From Microbacteriaceae bacterium (GTDB lineage: Bacteria; Actinomycetota; Actinomycetes; Actinomycetales; Microbacteriaceae): DNA of 42,013 bases. Positions 22,741 through 31,927 of the stretch are shown here, piece after piece. The first letter of the stretch is position 1; the number at the start of each line of letters is the position of its first letter. Under the pieces are notes generated by a model, which was not told the DNA's origin, ran no database searches, and saw nothing but the letters and a program-made list of their open reading frames with translations. A program made the translations under genes and the position numbers. Location: assembly GCA_025464995.1 (NCBI GenBank), contig JAODMO010000059.1, positions 1-42,013 on the forward strand. The letters run 5' to 3'.

Positions 22741-25700
22741 TTGTTCACAAAGATTCTCGTCGCCAACCGTGGTGAAATCGCCATTCGCGCATTTCGTGCA
22801 GCCTACGAACTCGGTGCGAAGACCGTAGCCGTCTTCCCCTTCGAGGACCGCAACTCCATGCATCGGCTCAAGGCCGATGAGGCCTATCAGATCGGCGAGC
22901 CGGGGCATCCCGTGCGCGCCTACCTCGACGTCGACGAGATCATCCGGGTGGCGGTGGAGTGCGGCGCCGACGCGATTTACCCCGGCTACGGGTTCCTTTC
23001 GGAGAATCCCGATCTCGCCCAGGCGGCCGCCGCAGCGGGCATCACCTTCATCGGCCCCCCGACCAAGGTGCTCGAGATGGCCGGCAACAAGGTCACCGCA
23101 AAGGAGCACGCGATCGCCGCGGGCGTCCCCGTGCTCAAGTCGACGGCGGCGTCGAAAGACATCGAACTGCTGCTCGCGGAGGCGGCCGACATCGGCTTCC
23201 CGATCTTCGCCAAGGCCGTCGCAGGCGGTGGCGGGCGCGGAATGCGTCGTGTGAATACACAGCAGGAACTCAGGGGGGCGCTCGAGGAGGCGATGCGCGA
23301 GGCCGACAGTGCGTTCGGTGACTCGACCATGTTCCTCGAGCAGGCGGTCGTGCGGCCGAGACACATCGAGGTGCAGATTCTGGCCGACTCCCAGGGCGAG
23401 ACAGTGCACCTCTTCGAACGCGACTGCTCCGTGCAGCGCCGCCACCAGAAGGTCATCGAGATCGCCCCGGCTCCCAACCTCGATGAGAAGACCCGCCAGG
23501 CCATGTACACCCACGCGATCGCCTTCGCGAAGTCGATCGGCTACGTCAACGCCGGAACGGTCGAGTTCCTCCTCGACACCGCGGGCGAGCGGGAGGGCCA
23601 GCACTTCTTCATCGAGATGAACCCGCGCATCCAGGTCGAGCACACCGTGACCGAGGAGGTCACCGATGTCGACCTCGTCTCGTCGCAGATGCGCATCGCG
23701 TACGGGCAGTCGCTCGCTGAGCTCGGCCTCCAACAGGGCGACATCCACCTGCGGGGAGCTGCGCTGCAGTGCCGCATCACGACGGAGGACCCGGCGGCGG
23801 GCTTCCGCCCCGACACCGGCAAGATCACCACCTACCGCTCGCCGGGCGGCGCCGGCATCCGTCTCGACGGCGGAACCGTGAGCGCGGGAGCGCAGATCTC
23901 CCCGCATTTCGACTCGATGCTCGTGAAGATGACGTGCCGCGGCCGTGACTTCGCCGCCGCCGTCACGCGGGCCCGTCGTGGTCTCGCCGAGTTCCGCCTC
24001 CGCGGCGTCTCGACCAACATCCCCTTCCTCCAGGCGGTGCTCGACGACCCCGACTTCATCGCCGGCAACCTCAGCACCTCCTTCATCGACGAACGGCCGG
24101 GCCTCGTCGACTCGCACCAGTCGAAGGACCGCGGTACCCGCATCCTGAACTGGCTCGCCGACGTCACCGTCAACCAGCCAAACGGCGACGGCGAGGGGCT
24201 CATCAGCCCGCAGGTCAAACTGCCCGTCGTCGACCTGCAGGCCCCGGCGCCCGCCGGCTCGCGCCAGAAGCTGCTCGAGCTCGGCCCCGTCGGGTTCGCG
24301 AGCGCACTCCGCGCGCAGAAGGCCCTCGCCGTCACCGACACGACGTTCCGCGACGCTCACCAGTCGCTGCTCGCCACCCGCGTCCGCACCCGCGACCTCG
24401 TCGCCGTGCTTCCGCACGTCGCGCGGCTGACGCCGCAGCTGCTGTCGGTCGAGGCCTGGGGAGGCGCGACCTACGACGTCGCGTTGCGCTTCCTCGGCGA
24501 AGACCCGTGGGAGCGTCTCGCCACGATGCGCGAGGCACTGCCCAACGTGAACCTGCAGATGCTGCTCCGCGGCCGCAACACCGTCGGCTACACGCCGTAC
24601 CCGACCCAGGTGACGGATGCCTTCGTGCGTGAAGCCGCGTCGACCGGCGTCGACATCTTCCGCATCTTCGACGCGCTCAACGACGTCTCGCAGATGCGCC
24701 CGGCCATCGACTCGGTTCTCGCGACCGGCAGCTCGCTCGCCGAGGTCGCCGTCTGCTACACCGGCGACCTCCTCGACCCGAACGAGAAGCTCTACACGCT
24801 CGACTACTACCTTCGTCTCGCCGAGCAGATCGTCGAGGCCGGCGCGCACGTGCTCGCCATCAAGGACATGGCCGGACTGCTGCGCGCGAGCGCCGCCGAG
24901 AGGCTCGTCACCGCGCTGCGCGAACGCTTCGACCTCCCGGTGCACGTGCACACGCACGACACCGCCGGCGGGCAGCTCGCCACCCTCCTGGCGGCCGCAC
25001 GGGCGGGTGCCGACGCCGTCGACGTCGCGAGCGCCCCGATGGCCGGCACGACCAGCCAGCCCTCCGCCTCCGCGCTCGTCGCTGCGCTCGCCCACACCGA
25101 GCGCGACACCGGCCTGTCGTTGCAGGCGGTGAGCGACCTCGAGCCCTATTGGGAGGCCGTGCGCCACGTCTACAAGCCCTTCGAGTCGGGGCTCGCGGGC
25201 CCGACCGGCCGCGTCTACAATCATGAGATTCCCGGCGGCCAGCTCTCCAACCTGCGCCAGCAGGCGATCGCGCTGGGGCTCGGCGACCAGTTCGAGAAGA
25301 TCGAAGACCTCTACGCGGCGGCGAACGTGATGCTCGGCCGCCCGCCCAAGGTCACGCCGTCGTCGAAGGTCGTCGGCGACCTCGCGCTTGCTCTCGCGGC
25401 GGCCGACGCCGATCCGGCCGACTTCGAGGCCAACCCCTCCAAGTACGACATCCCCGACTCGGTCATCGGCTTCATGGCGGGCGAGCTGGGCGAGCTGCCC
25501 GGCGGCTGGCCCGAGCCCTTCCGCACGAAGGTGCTCGAGGGCCGCACCGTCAAGATCGGTGTCGAGGCGGTCGGCGCGGATGACGCGGCCGCACTCGAGG
25601 GCGACTCCGCGTCTCGCCGCACCACGCTCAACCGGCTGCTCTTCGCCGGCCCCGCCAAGACGTTCGAGTCGGTGCGCGAGGCGTATGGCGATCTCTCGGT

Positions 25701-26145
25701 GCTCGACACGACCGACTACCTCTACGGGCTGCACCAGGGCGCCGAGCACGTCGTCGAGATCAGCAAGGGAGTCAGCCTCTTCGTGGGGCTCGAGGCCATC
25801 GGCGACGCCGACGAGAAGGGTATCCGCACCGTCATGGCGACACTCAACGGCCAGCTCCGCCCCGTCTTCGTGCGTGACACGAGCATCGCGGTGGTCTCCG
25901 CGACGGCCGAGAAAGCGGATGCGGCAAAGCCGGGCCACGTCGCGGCGCCGTTCTCGGGCGTCGTGACGGTGCAGGTCGAGGTCGGTAGCGTCGTGTCGGC
26001 CGGGCAGAGCGTCGCGTCGATCGAGGCGATGAAGATGGAGGCGGCGATCACCGCCTCGGTGGCCGGAACGGTGACGAGGCTGGCCATCCCGAAGACCCAG
26101 CAGGTCGACGCGGGTGACCTGCTCGTCGAGATCACCCCGGCATAG
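22741..26145 (+). CDS. pyc: Pyruvate carboxylase
   Basis: 1134-aa biotin enzyme that carboxylates pyruvate to oxaloacetate to replenish the TCA cycle. All parts are present in order: biotin carboxylase (KILVANRGEIAIRAFRAA at the start, GGGGRGMR ATP-grasp loop, FIEMNPRIQVEHTVTEEVTD), carboxyltransferase (TDTTFRDAHQSLLATRVRT near residue 535, VHTHDTAG), and the biotinyl domain with EAMKMEA (K1098). Length is normal. TTG 22741 is the start: similarity begins there, GAAAGGG lies upstream, and no ATG or GTG is near; the longer open frame overlaps the divergent ParA gene. Confidence 0.95.
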   Translation: MFTKILVANRGEIAIRAFRAAYELGAKTVAVFPFEDRNSMHRLKADEAYQIGEPGHPVRAYLDVDEIIRVAVECGADAIYPGYGFLSENPDLAQAAAAAGITFIGPPTKVLEMAGNKVTAKEHAIAAGVPVLKSTAASKDIELLLAEAADIGFPIFAKAVAGGGGRGMRRVNTQQELRGALEEAMREADSAFGDSTMFLEQAVVRPRHIEVQILADSQGETVHLFERDCSVQRRHQKVIEIAPAPNLDEKTRQAMYTHAIAFAKSIGYVNAGTVEFLLDTAGEREGQHFFIEMNPRIQVEHTVTEEVTDVDLVSSQMRIAYGQSLAELGLQQGDIHLRGAALQCRITTEDPAAGFRPDTGKITTYRSPGGAGIRLDGGTVSAGAQISPHFDSMLVKMTCRGRDFAAAVTRARRGLAEFRLRGVSTNIPFLQAVLDDPDFIAGNLSTSFIDERPGLVDSHQSKDRGTRILNWLADVTVNQPNGDGEGLISPQVKLPVVDLQAPAPAGSRQKLLELGPVGFASALRAQKALAVTDTTFRDAHQSLLATRVRTRDLVAVLPHVARLTPQLLSVEAWGGATYDVALRFLGEDPWERLATMREALPNVNLQMLLRGRNTVGYTPYPTQVTDAFVREAASTGVDIFRIFDALNDVSQMRPAIDSVLATGSSLAEVAVCYTGDLLDPNEKLYTLDYYLRLAEQIVEAGAHVLAIKDMAGLLRASAAERLVTALRERFDLPVHVHTHDTAGGQLATLLAAARAGADAVDVASAPMAGTTSQPSASALVAALAHTERDTGLSLQAVSDLEPYWEAVRHVYKPFESGLAGPTGRVYNHEIPGGQLSNLRQQAIALGLGDQFEKIEDLYAAANVMLGRPPKVTPSSKVVGDLALALAAADADPADFEANPSKYDIPDSVIGFMAGELGELPGGWPEPFRTKVLEGRTVKIGVEAVGADDAAALEGDSASRRTTLNRLLFAGPAKTFESVREAYGDLSVLDTTDYLYGLHQGAEHVVEISKGVSLFVGLEAIGDADEKGIRTVMATLNGQLRPVFVRDTSIAVVSATAEKADAAKPGHVAAPFSGVVTVQVEVGSVVSAGQSVASIEAMKMEAAITASVAGTVTRLAIPKTQQVDAGDLLVEITPA

Positions 26146-26228
26146 GCCGGGCGAGGGGGCTGGGCAGGGGCCGGCGGTGCCTTCGGCGGTAAAGTGAAAG
26201 TTGCACTGCATCGAAAGGGAATGCCGCC

Positions 26229-27590
26229 GTGGCTATTAGACGCAAGAGGGACGACGGGTCGATTCGGGTTCTCGACGAGACCGTAGGTTCCGCGACCCCG
26301 GATCAGCCCGACAGCGGCGAGCTCGTGAGCGAGCTGCCCGAGGACTCGGGGCCCGATCTCGCCGCGGCCCTCCCCGAGAGCCTCACCATCAACGTCGCAC
26401 TGCCCGCGCCGGTGCGAGCGGCCCCGGAACACGAGATCGCCGTCGCGATCGATGAGAGCACGATCAACCCGGGCGAGGTCGTGCTGACCGCCGACACGAC
26501 GACCACGACCATCTCGGTCATCGCCGAAGAAGTCGCCATCCACCCGGCGCCGCCGGTCGAAGAGGCACGCGTCATCCCCGAGCTGCCCACGGCGGATCGC
26601 GCCTTCAGCCGTCGCGACCGCCTGCGCGGCACCGCCCCGAGCGCCCCGGAGACCGCGGCGATGCTCACGGCCGACCGCCTGCTCGAGTCGAAGGGCAAGC
26701 GCCGTCACGCCCCCGAAGGCCGCTGGCCCGCTTTCGTCTACGCGACTTCGCTGCACAGCATCAACCTCGGCGACTCGCAGAAGGTGCGCGACCGCAAGGC
26801 CGTCGACGCCAGGATCGACCGCCAGTGGGAGGGCTCAGCCCGATTCGTGCCGGTGCTCACCCGAAAGGGCGGGGTGGGCAAGACCACGATCACGACCATC
26901 ATGGGCATGGCGTTCGCCGACGTGCGCGAAGACCGGATCGTCGCCATCGACGCCAATCCCGACCGCGGAACTCTCGCCGAGCGCATCAGCAAGCAGACGC
27001 GCGCGACGGTGCGCGACGTCGTCACACGCGCGCCATCCGTCAACGGCTTCACCGACTTCTCCACGCTCGTCTCACGCGACGAGACCCGCCTCGACGTGCT
27101 CGCGTCGGACACCGATCCGCTCTTGTCGGAGGCCTTCGACGAGAACGACTACAACGTCGTTGCCGACCTCACGGAGCGCTACTACTCGCTCGTGCTCACC
27201 GACTGCGGCACGGGAATCGTTCACTCGGTGATGCGTGCGACGCTGCAGCGCGCCGACTCCATCGTGATCGTCTCGGGCGGAAGCGTCGACGAGGCGCGCC
27301 TCGCGTCGGAGACGCTGACGTGGCTCGAGGCGAACGGCTACGGCGACCTCGTGCGCAATGCCGTCGTCGCGCTGAACACCGCGACCCAGGGCACCAACCT
27401 GATCAAGCTCGAGGAGATCGAGGCGCACTTCCGTTCGCGGGTGCGGGAGATCGTGCGCATCCCGTACGACCCCCAGCTGGCAGCGGGTTCCGTCGTGAAC
27501 TACCGAGAGCTGCGACCGATCACGCGCGACGCCGCCCGCGAGCTCGCCGCCCTCGTCGCCGACGGCCTCCCCGTGCGCCGGGTCGTCTAG
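26229..27590 (+). CDS. MinD/ParA-like ATPase with long disordered N-terminus
   Basis: 453-aa protein. Residues 1 to about 205 are acidic, Pro/Ala/Thr-rich and probably disordered. The ATPase domain follows with PVLTRKGGVGKTTITTIMGM, AIDANPDRGTLAERI, and YSLVLTDCGTGIVHSVM. AIDANPDRGTL is characteristic of the MinD/ParA-like ATPases found with type VII secretion (EspI-like) in actinobacteria, but no ESX gene is in this window. GTG 26229 has AAAGGGA upstream. Only four bases separate it from the deformylase gene, so they probably share a transcript. Confidence 0.8.
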   Translation: MAIRRKRDDGSIRVLDETVGSATPDQPDSGELVSELPEDSGPDLAAALPESLTINVALPAPVRAAPEHEIAVAIDESTINPGEVVLTADTTTTTISVIAEEVAIHPAPPVEEARVIPELPTADRAFSRRDRLRGTAPSAPETAAMLTADRLLESKGKRRHAPEGRWPAFVYATSLHSINLGDSQKVRDRKAVDARIDRQWEGSARFVPVLTRKGGVGKTTITTIMGMAFADVREDRIVAIDANPDRGTLAERISKQTRATVRDVVTRAPSVNGFTDFSTLVSRDETRLDVLASDTDPLLSEAFDENDYNVVADLTERYYSLVLTDCGTGIVHSVMRATLQRADSIVIVSGGSVDEARLASETLTWLEANGYGDLVRNAVVALNTATQGTNLIKLEEIEAHFRSRVREIVRIPYDPQLAAGSVVNYRELRPITRDAARELAALVADGLPVRRVV

Positions 27591-27594
27591 CGCC

Positions 27595-28089
27595 GTGGCC
27601 GTCCGACCGATCCGCCTCTTCGGCGACCCCGTGCTCCGCTCCGCCTGCGACCCCGTCGCGCCCGGCGACCCGAGGGCCGCGGCCCTCATCGCCGACCTCA
27701 TCGAGACCGTCGCGGTGCCCGGCCGCGCCGGCGTCGCCGCCAACCAGATCGGTGTCGGACAGCGCGCCTTCAGTTACAACGTCGACGGGGTCGTCGGCTA
27801 CATCATCAACCCGGTGCTCGCCGAGGTGTCGGGCGCGCCCGAGCTCGTCGACGAGGGATGCCTCTCGGTGCCCGGGTTCTACTTCCCGCGCCTGCGCTAC
27901 CCGTTCGCCCGCGTCACCGGTATCGACCTCGACGGCAACCCCGTCGAGCTGAGCGGCGAGGGGCTCATGGCCCAGGCGCTGCAGCACGAGACCGATCACC
28001 TCGACGGGCACCTCTTCATCGAGGGGCTCGAGCCCGAGGCGAAGCGCGACGCCATGCGACTCATCCGCAAGTCGGAGTGGTGGTCGTAG
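27595..28089 (+). CDS. def: Peptide deformylase
   Basis: 164-aa metalloenzyme that removes the formyl group from nascent N-terminal methionine. All three motifs are present: GVAANQIGVGQR, EGCLSVPG with the metal-ligand cysteine, and QHETDHLDG (HExxH). GTG 27595 starts at MAVRPIRLFGDPVLR, four bases after the ATPase stop. The coding end (SEWWS-stop) lies inside the left arm of a perfect hairpin shared with the convergent fadD gene. Confidence 0.92.
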   Translation: MAVRPIRLFGDPVLRSACDPVAPGDPRAAALIADLIETVAVPGRAGVAANQIGVGQRAFSYNVDGVVGYIINPVLAEVSGAPELVDEGCLSVPGFYFPRLRYPFARVTGIDLDGNPVELSGEGLMAQALQHETDHLDGHLFIEGLEPEAKRDAMRLIRKSEWWS

Positions 28090-28103
28090 CGCCGACCACC
28101 ACT
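28076..28103. terminator. Perfect 11-bp hairpin between convergent genes
   Basis: AGTGGTGGTCG (28076-28086), loop TAGCGC, CGACCACCACT (28093-28103). The left arm is the last codons of def and the loop contains its TAG stop. No T-run follows, so it is either a bidirectional rho-independent-like stop or a stabilising 3' structure. Confidence 0.5.
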
Positions 28104-28131
28104 CCGGCGCGACGGCCAGCCGCGCTGGTCC

Positions 28132-29955
28132 TCAACCGAGCGAGAAGCCGGCCGTCGCGGGGGCGTCGCTGTACATACTCTCGATGGCACCCGCGAAGTC
28201 GTTCGTGATCACGGCGCGCTTGATGCTGAGCTTCGGCGTCAGGTGCCCGCTCGCCTCCGTGAGCTCGGTCGGGAGGATCTGGAACTTGCGGATGGACTCG
28301 GCGCGCGAGACGAGGGTGTTGGCGGCGTCGATCGCCCGCTGAACCTCGGCGATGACGACCGGGTCCTGTGCCGCGTCGGCGAGGCTCAGCGTCGCGTCGA
28401 GACCGTTGTTCTTGAGCCAGGTCGGAAGCATCTCGCCGTCGAGGGTGACGAGTGCCGCGATGAACGGCTTCTTGTCGCCCACGACGACCACCTGGCCGAC
28501 GAGGGGGTTCGCACGGATCGGGTCCTCGAGCGCGGCGGGGGCGACGTTCTTGCCGCCCGCCGTGACGATGATCTCCTTCTTGCGGCCGGTGATGGTGAGG
28601 TAGCCGTCGGCGTCGACGGCGCCGATGTCGCCCGTCTTGAACCAGTCGCCGTCCATGACCTCCGCGGTCGCCTCCGGGTTGTTCCAGTAGCCGCCGAAGA
28701 CGTTGACGCCCTTGACGGAGACTTCGCCGTCGTCGCCGATGCGGATGCCCACGCCGGGCAGTGCGGGCCCGGTCGTGCCGATCTTGAACTTGTCGGGGAG
28801 GTTCACGGTCGCCGGAGCGGTCGTCTCCGTGAGCCCATAGCCCTCGAGGATGCGCAGGTCGAGGCTGCGGAAGAAATGCCCGAGGCGCGGGCCGAGCGGC
28901 GCCGAGCCGGAGACGGCGAACTTCACCCGGCCGCCGAGGGCCGCGCGGATCTTGCTGAGCACCAGCCGGTCGTAGAGCGCGAACTGCAGCTTGAGGCCGA
29001 GCGGCACGGCACCGGCGTCGAGCGCCTTCGAGTGGGCGATCGCGACATCCGCCGCCTTGCGGAAGATCTTGCCCTTGCCGCCCGCCTCCGCCTTCTGCTC
29101 CGACGAGTTGTAGACCTTCTCGAAGACGCGCGGCACCGCGAGCAGGAAGGTGGGGCGGAACGACGCCATCGACGGCAGCAGGAGCTTCGTGTCGGGCTGG
29201 TGGCCCACCTTGACGCCGCCGTGGATGCACAGCAGCGAGATGAACCGCGCGAAGATGTGCGCCGTCGTGATGAAGAGAAGGGTCGATGCACCGGGGGAGA
29301 CGACCTCGTGCATGACGACCGCGGCGTTGCGGACGAGCTCGACGAAGTTGGAGTGGGTCAGGATGACACCTTTGGGGCGACCCGTGGAGCCCGAGGTGTA
29401 GATGAGGGTCGCGACGTCGGAGCCGATCGCGAGGGAACGGCGCCGCTCGATCTCCTCGTCGGTCACCGCGGTTCCGGCGGCTGACAGCTTCTTCAGGTCG
29501 CCGAGGTCGACCTGCCAGACATGGCCGATCATGGGGATGTCGCTGCGAATCTCGTCGAAGCGCGCGAAGTGGTCGGCGGTCTCGAGGATGATCGACGTCG
29601 CGCCCGAGTCGGTGATGTTCCACTGCATCTGGGCGGGGGACGACGTCTCGTAGATCGGCACCATGACCGCGCCGGTGAACCAGAGCGCGAAGTCGACGAG
29701 GGTCCACTCATAGCGGGTCTTGCACATGAAGGCGACTTTGTCGCCCGGCTCGATGCCGTTGGCGGCGAAACCCTTCGCGAGCGCGACCACCTCGGCGAGG
29801 AACTCGGCGGCCGTGACATCCGACCATCCGCCGGTGGCGGTGGGCACGGCGAAGAGGGCCGCGTTCGGCGATGCGGCGACGCGGGCGACCAGAAGGTCGG
29901 TCGCGTTCGCGTCGGGATCGGCGTCCACCACTGGTGGGACGAAATATTCGGTCAC
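28132..29955 (-). CDS. Long-chain fatty-acid-CoA ligase (FadD15-like)
   Basis: 607-aa AMP-forming ligase for long-chain fatty acids. Motifs: LIYTSGSTGRPKGVILTH, then ILEGYGLTETTAPATVN, then GDWFKTGDIGAVDADGYLTI, then GRKKEIIVTAGGKNVAP. The lid-like segment and overall length match FadD15/AMP-binding long-chain ligases of actinobacteria, which tend to activate fatty acids for phospholipid or triacylglycerol use. GTG 29955 has AAAGGAG upstream. It is a different subfamily from the synthetase at 3684. Confidence 0.9.
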   Translation of the reverse strand: MTEYFVPPVVDADPDANATDLLVARVAASPNAALFAVPTATGGWSDVTAAEFLAEVVALAKGFAANGIEPGDKVAFMCKTRYEWTLVDFALWFTGAVMVPIYETSSPAQMQWNITDSGATSIILETADHFARFDEIRSDIPMIGHVWQVDLGDLKKLSAAGTAVTDEEIERRRSLAIGSDVATLIYTSGSTGRPKGVILTHSNFVELVRNAAVVMHEVVSPGASTLLFITTAHIFARFISLLCIHGGVKVGHQPDTKLLLPSMASFRPTFLLAVPRVFEKVYNSSEQKAEAGGKGKIFRKAADVAIAHSKALDAGAVPLGLKLQFALYDRLVLSKIRAALGGRVKFAVSGSAPLGPRLGHFFRSLDLRILEGYGLTETTAPATVNLPDKFKIGTTGPALPGVGIRIGDDGEVSVKGVNVFGGYWNNPEATAEVMDGDWFKTGDIGAVDADGYLTITGRKKEIIVTAGGKNVAPAALEDPIRANPLVGQVVVVGDKKPFIAALVTLDGEMLPTWLKNNGLDATLSLADAAQDPVVIAEVQRAIDAANTLVSRAESIRKFQILPTELTEASGHLTPKLSIKRAVITNDFAGAIESMYSDAPATAGFSLG

Positions 29956-30065
29956 GGTAACTCCTTTGGCACCGGGCGGACTCAGTTAGGCCAGTCTAAC
30001 CGGGCGGGTGCGGCGTCCGGCCGCCAAGTCGCGCGGTGTTGCGGGTCAAACTAGACTCAGCCCTT

Positions 30066-31013
30066 GTGCATGCCATCGGAATAGACATAGGCGGAACCAA
30101 GATTGCGGGCGCTCTCGTGAGCGAGACGGGCGACATCGTCGCCGAGCTGCGCGAGCCGACGCCGGCGGGCAGTCCCGCCGAGATCGTCGCCCTCGTCGTC
30201 GGCATGATCGACCGGCTCTCGGCCGGGCACGACGTCGTCGCGGCGGGTGTCGCGGCGGCCGGGTTCGTCGACGCCGCACAGTCGACCGTCTACTACGCGC
30301 CGAATATCAACTGGCGCAACGAGACGCTGCAGCGGCACATCTCCGATCGGGTCAGCCTCCCGATCACCATCGACAACGACGCAAACGCCGCGGGGTGGGC
30401 CGAGTACCGCTTCGGCGCGGGTCGCACGATGTCCGACATGACCATGCTCACGATCGGAACGGGCGTCGGCGGCGCGATCGTCACGCAGGGGCGCCTGTTC
30501 CGCGGCGGCTTCGGCGCCGGCGCGGAGCTCGGGCACCTGCGCGTCGTGCCCGATGGGCTGCCGTGCGGTTGCGGTGCGCGCGGATGCATCGAGCAGTACG
30601 GGTCCGGACGCGCGCTGTTGCGCATGGCGAACGCCCTCGCCGACGCGGGCGGCATCGGGCTCGCCCTGGCCGAGGCGCGCACGCTCAACGGTGAGCTCAA
30701 CGGACGCATCGTGGGCGAGTTCATCGCGGCCGGTGACCCGGGCGCCGTGCACGCGCTGCAGGAGCTCGGCCGATGGCTCGGCCAGGCGTGCGCCTCGCTC
30801 AGCGCCGTGCTCGACCCGCAGCTGTTCGTCTTCGGCGGTGGTGTCGCCGTCGCCGGAGACCTGCTGCTCGATCCCATCCGCGAGGCCTACCTCCAGCACC
30901 TGCCGGCCCGGGGCTACCATCCGGAGCCCGGATTCGTCATCGCCGAGCTCGTCAACGACGCGGGTGTCGTCGGAGCGGCGGATCTGGCACGAATCCACGC
31001 GACCGCGCGCTAG
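30066..31013 (+). CDS. glk: ROK-family sugar kinase, probable glucokinase
   Basis: 315-aa ROK kinase that phosphorylates glucose (or a related sugar) with ATP. It has GIDIGGTKIAGALV (phosphate loop), IDNDANAAGWAEYRFGAGR, GTGVGGAIV and the ROK zinc site CGCGARGCIEQYGSG (C167, C169, C174). GTG 30066 starts VHAIGIDIGG; the frame is open to 30036 without similarity. A TAGACT hexamer ends eight bases upstream and may be its -10. It is divergent from the FadD gene and 64 bp before the acyltransferase gene. Confidence 0.85.
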   Translation: MHAIGIDIGGTKIAGALVSETGDIVAELREPTPAGSPAEIVALVVGMIDRLSAGHDVVAAGVAAAGFVDAAQSTVYYAPNINWRNETLQRHISDRVSLPITIDNDANAAGWAEYRFGAGRTMSDMTMLTIGTGVGGAIVTQGRLFRGGFGAGAELGHLRVVPDGLPCGCGARGCIEQYGSGRALLRMANALADAGGIGLALAEARTLNGELNGRIVGEFIAAGDPGAVHALQELGRWLGQACASLSAVLDPQLFVFGGGVAVAGDLLLDPIREAYLQHLPARGYHPEPGFVIAELVNDAGVVGAADLARIHATAR

Positions 31014-31077
31014 AGTGACCATCTCGCGAAGCATCGCTCCTTCGTGTTCACGTGGAATTTAGGCGGAGGCAATAACG

Positions 31078-31767
31078 ATGTTCTACTGGTTCATGAAGAA
31101 CCTCGTGGCAGGCCCGATCCTCAAGACGGTCTTCCGGCCGTGGGTCACCGGACTCGACAACATCCCCAAGACCGGCGGCGTCATCCTCGCCAGCAACCAC
31201 CTGTCGTTCATCGACTCGGTGTTTCTGCCGCTCGTGATCGACCGCCGCATCTTCTTCCTCGCCAAGAGCGACTACTTCAGCGGCAAGGGTCTCAAGGGCT
31301 TCTTCACGAAGGCGTTCATGAACGGCACCGGGATGCTGCCCATCGACCGCTCCGGCGGCAAGGCCTCGGAGGCCAGCCTCAACACGGGCCTCCGCGTGCT
31401 GCACGAGGGTGAGGTGCTCGGCATCTACCCCGAGGGGACCCGCAGCCCCGACGGAAAGCTGTACCGCGGTCGCACCGGCGTCGCACGCATGATTCTCGAG
31501 GGCGACGTTCCGGTGGTTCCCGTGGCGATGATCGACACCGAGAAGGTCATGCCCATCGGTACCCGCATCCCGAAGGTGCGGCGCCTCGGCATCGTCATCG
31601 GCGAGCCTCTCGACTTCAGCCGGTTCAAGGGCATGGAGGGCGACCGGTTCATCCTGCGCTCGATCACCGACGAGATCATGTACGAGCTCAATCGCCTCAG
31701 CGGCCAGGAGTATGTCGACGTCTACGCCTCGAGCGTCAAAGACCGTCTGGGCGCGAAGACTCGCTGA
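31078..31767 (+). CDS. 1-acylglycerol-3-phosphate O-acyltransferase (PlsC-like), second
   Basis: 229-aa acyltransferase. The HX4D motif is SNHLSFIDSVF, followed by KSDYF, the substrate motif YPEGTRSPDGKLYRGRTG and VPVVPVAMIDT. It would add the second acyl chain in phosphatidic-acid synthesis. GGCGGAGG lies before the ATG. It is better conserved than the copy at 13366, which lacks the TRSPDG extension, and so is the stronger candidate for the housekeeping enzyme. Confidence 0.88.
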   Translation: MFYWFMKNLVAGPILKTVFRPWVTGLDNIPKTGGVILASNHLSFIDSVFLPLVIDRRIFFLAKSDYFSGKGLKGFFTKAFMNGTGMLPIDRSGGKASEASLNTGLRVLHEGEVLGIYPEGTRSPDGKLYRGRTGVARMILEGDVPVVPVAMIDTEKVMPIGTRIPKVRRLGIVIGEPLDFSRFKGMEGDRFILRSITDEIMYELNRLSGQEYVDVYASSVKDRLGAKTR

Positions 31768-31861
31768 CCCGGGCACGGTGGCCGAGCCGTCGAGGCGCGG
31801 TCGCCGAGCTGTTGGAGCACCGACCGGCGTGCAGCGACCAGCCGCCCCCCTCCCGAGCCGA

Positions 31862-31889
31862 TAAGCTGGTGAGTCGGGCCTCAAGCCCG
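31862..31889 (+). promoter_or_regulatory. Candidate promoter and 5' hairpin before DAHP synthase
   Basis: TAAGCT (31862-31867) fits a -10. About eight bases further the leader would begin with the hairpin CGGGC-CTCAA-GCCCG (31875-31889), leaving about 40 bases to the GTG. No run of Trp, Tyr or Phe codons is seen, so classic attenuation is not supported. The rest of the 160-bp gap shows nothing else clear. Confidence 0.3.
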
Positions 31890-31927
31890 TCGCAGCATCC
31901 GCCTTTCCACAAAGCTAAGGGAGTACC

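Noticed and set aside
22477..26211. 1244-codon open frame on the minus strand opposite pyruvate carboxylase
   Set aside because: It is a shadow of the GC-rich pyc gene: Arg/His/Glu-rich composition, no domain, and the plus strand encodes a complete known enzyme.
31768..31927. Possible aromatic-amino-acid attenuator before DAHP synthase
   Set aside because: There is no leader peptide with repeated Trp, Tyr or Phe codons and no alternative hairpin pair; only one small hairpin is seen.
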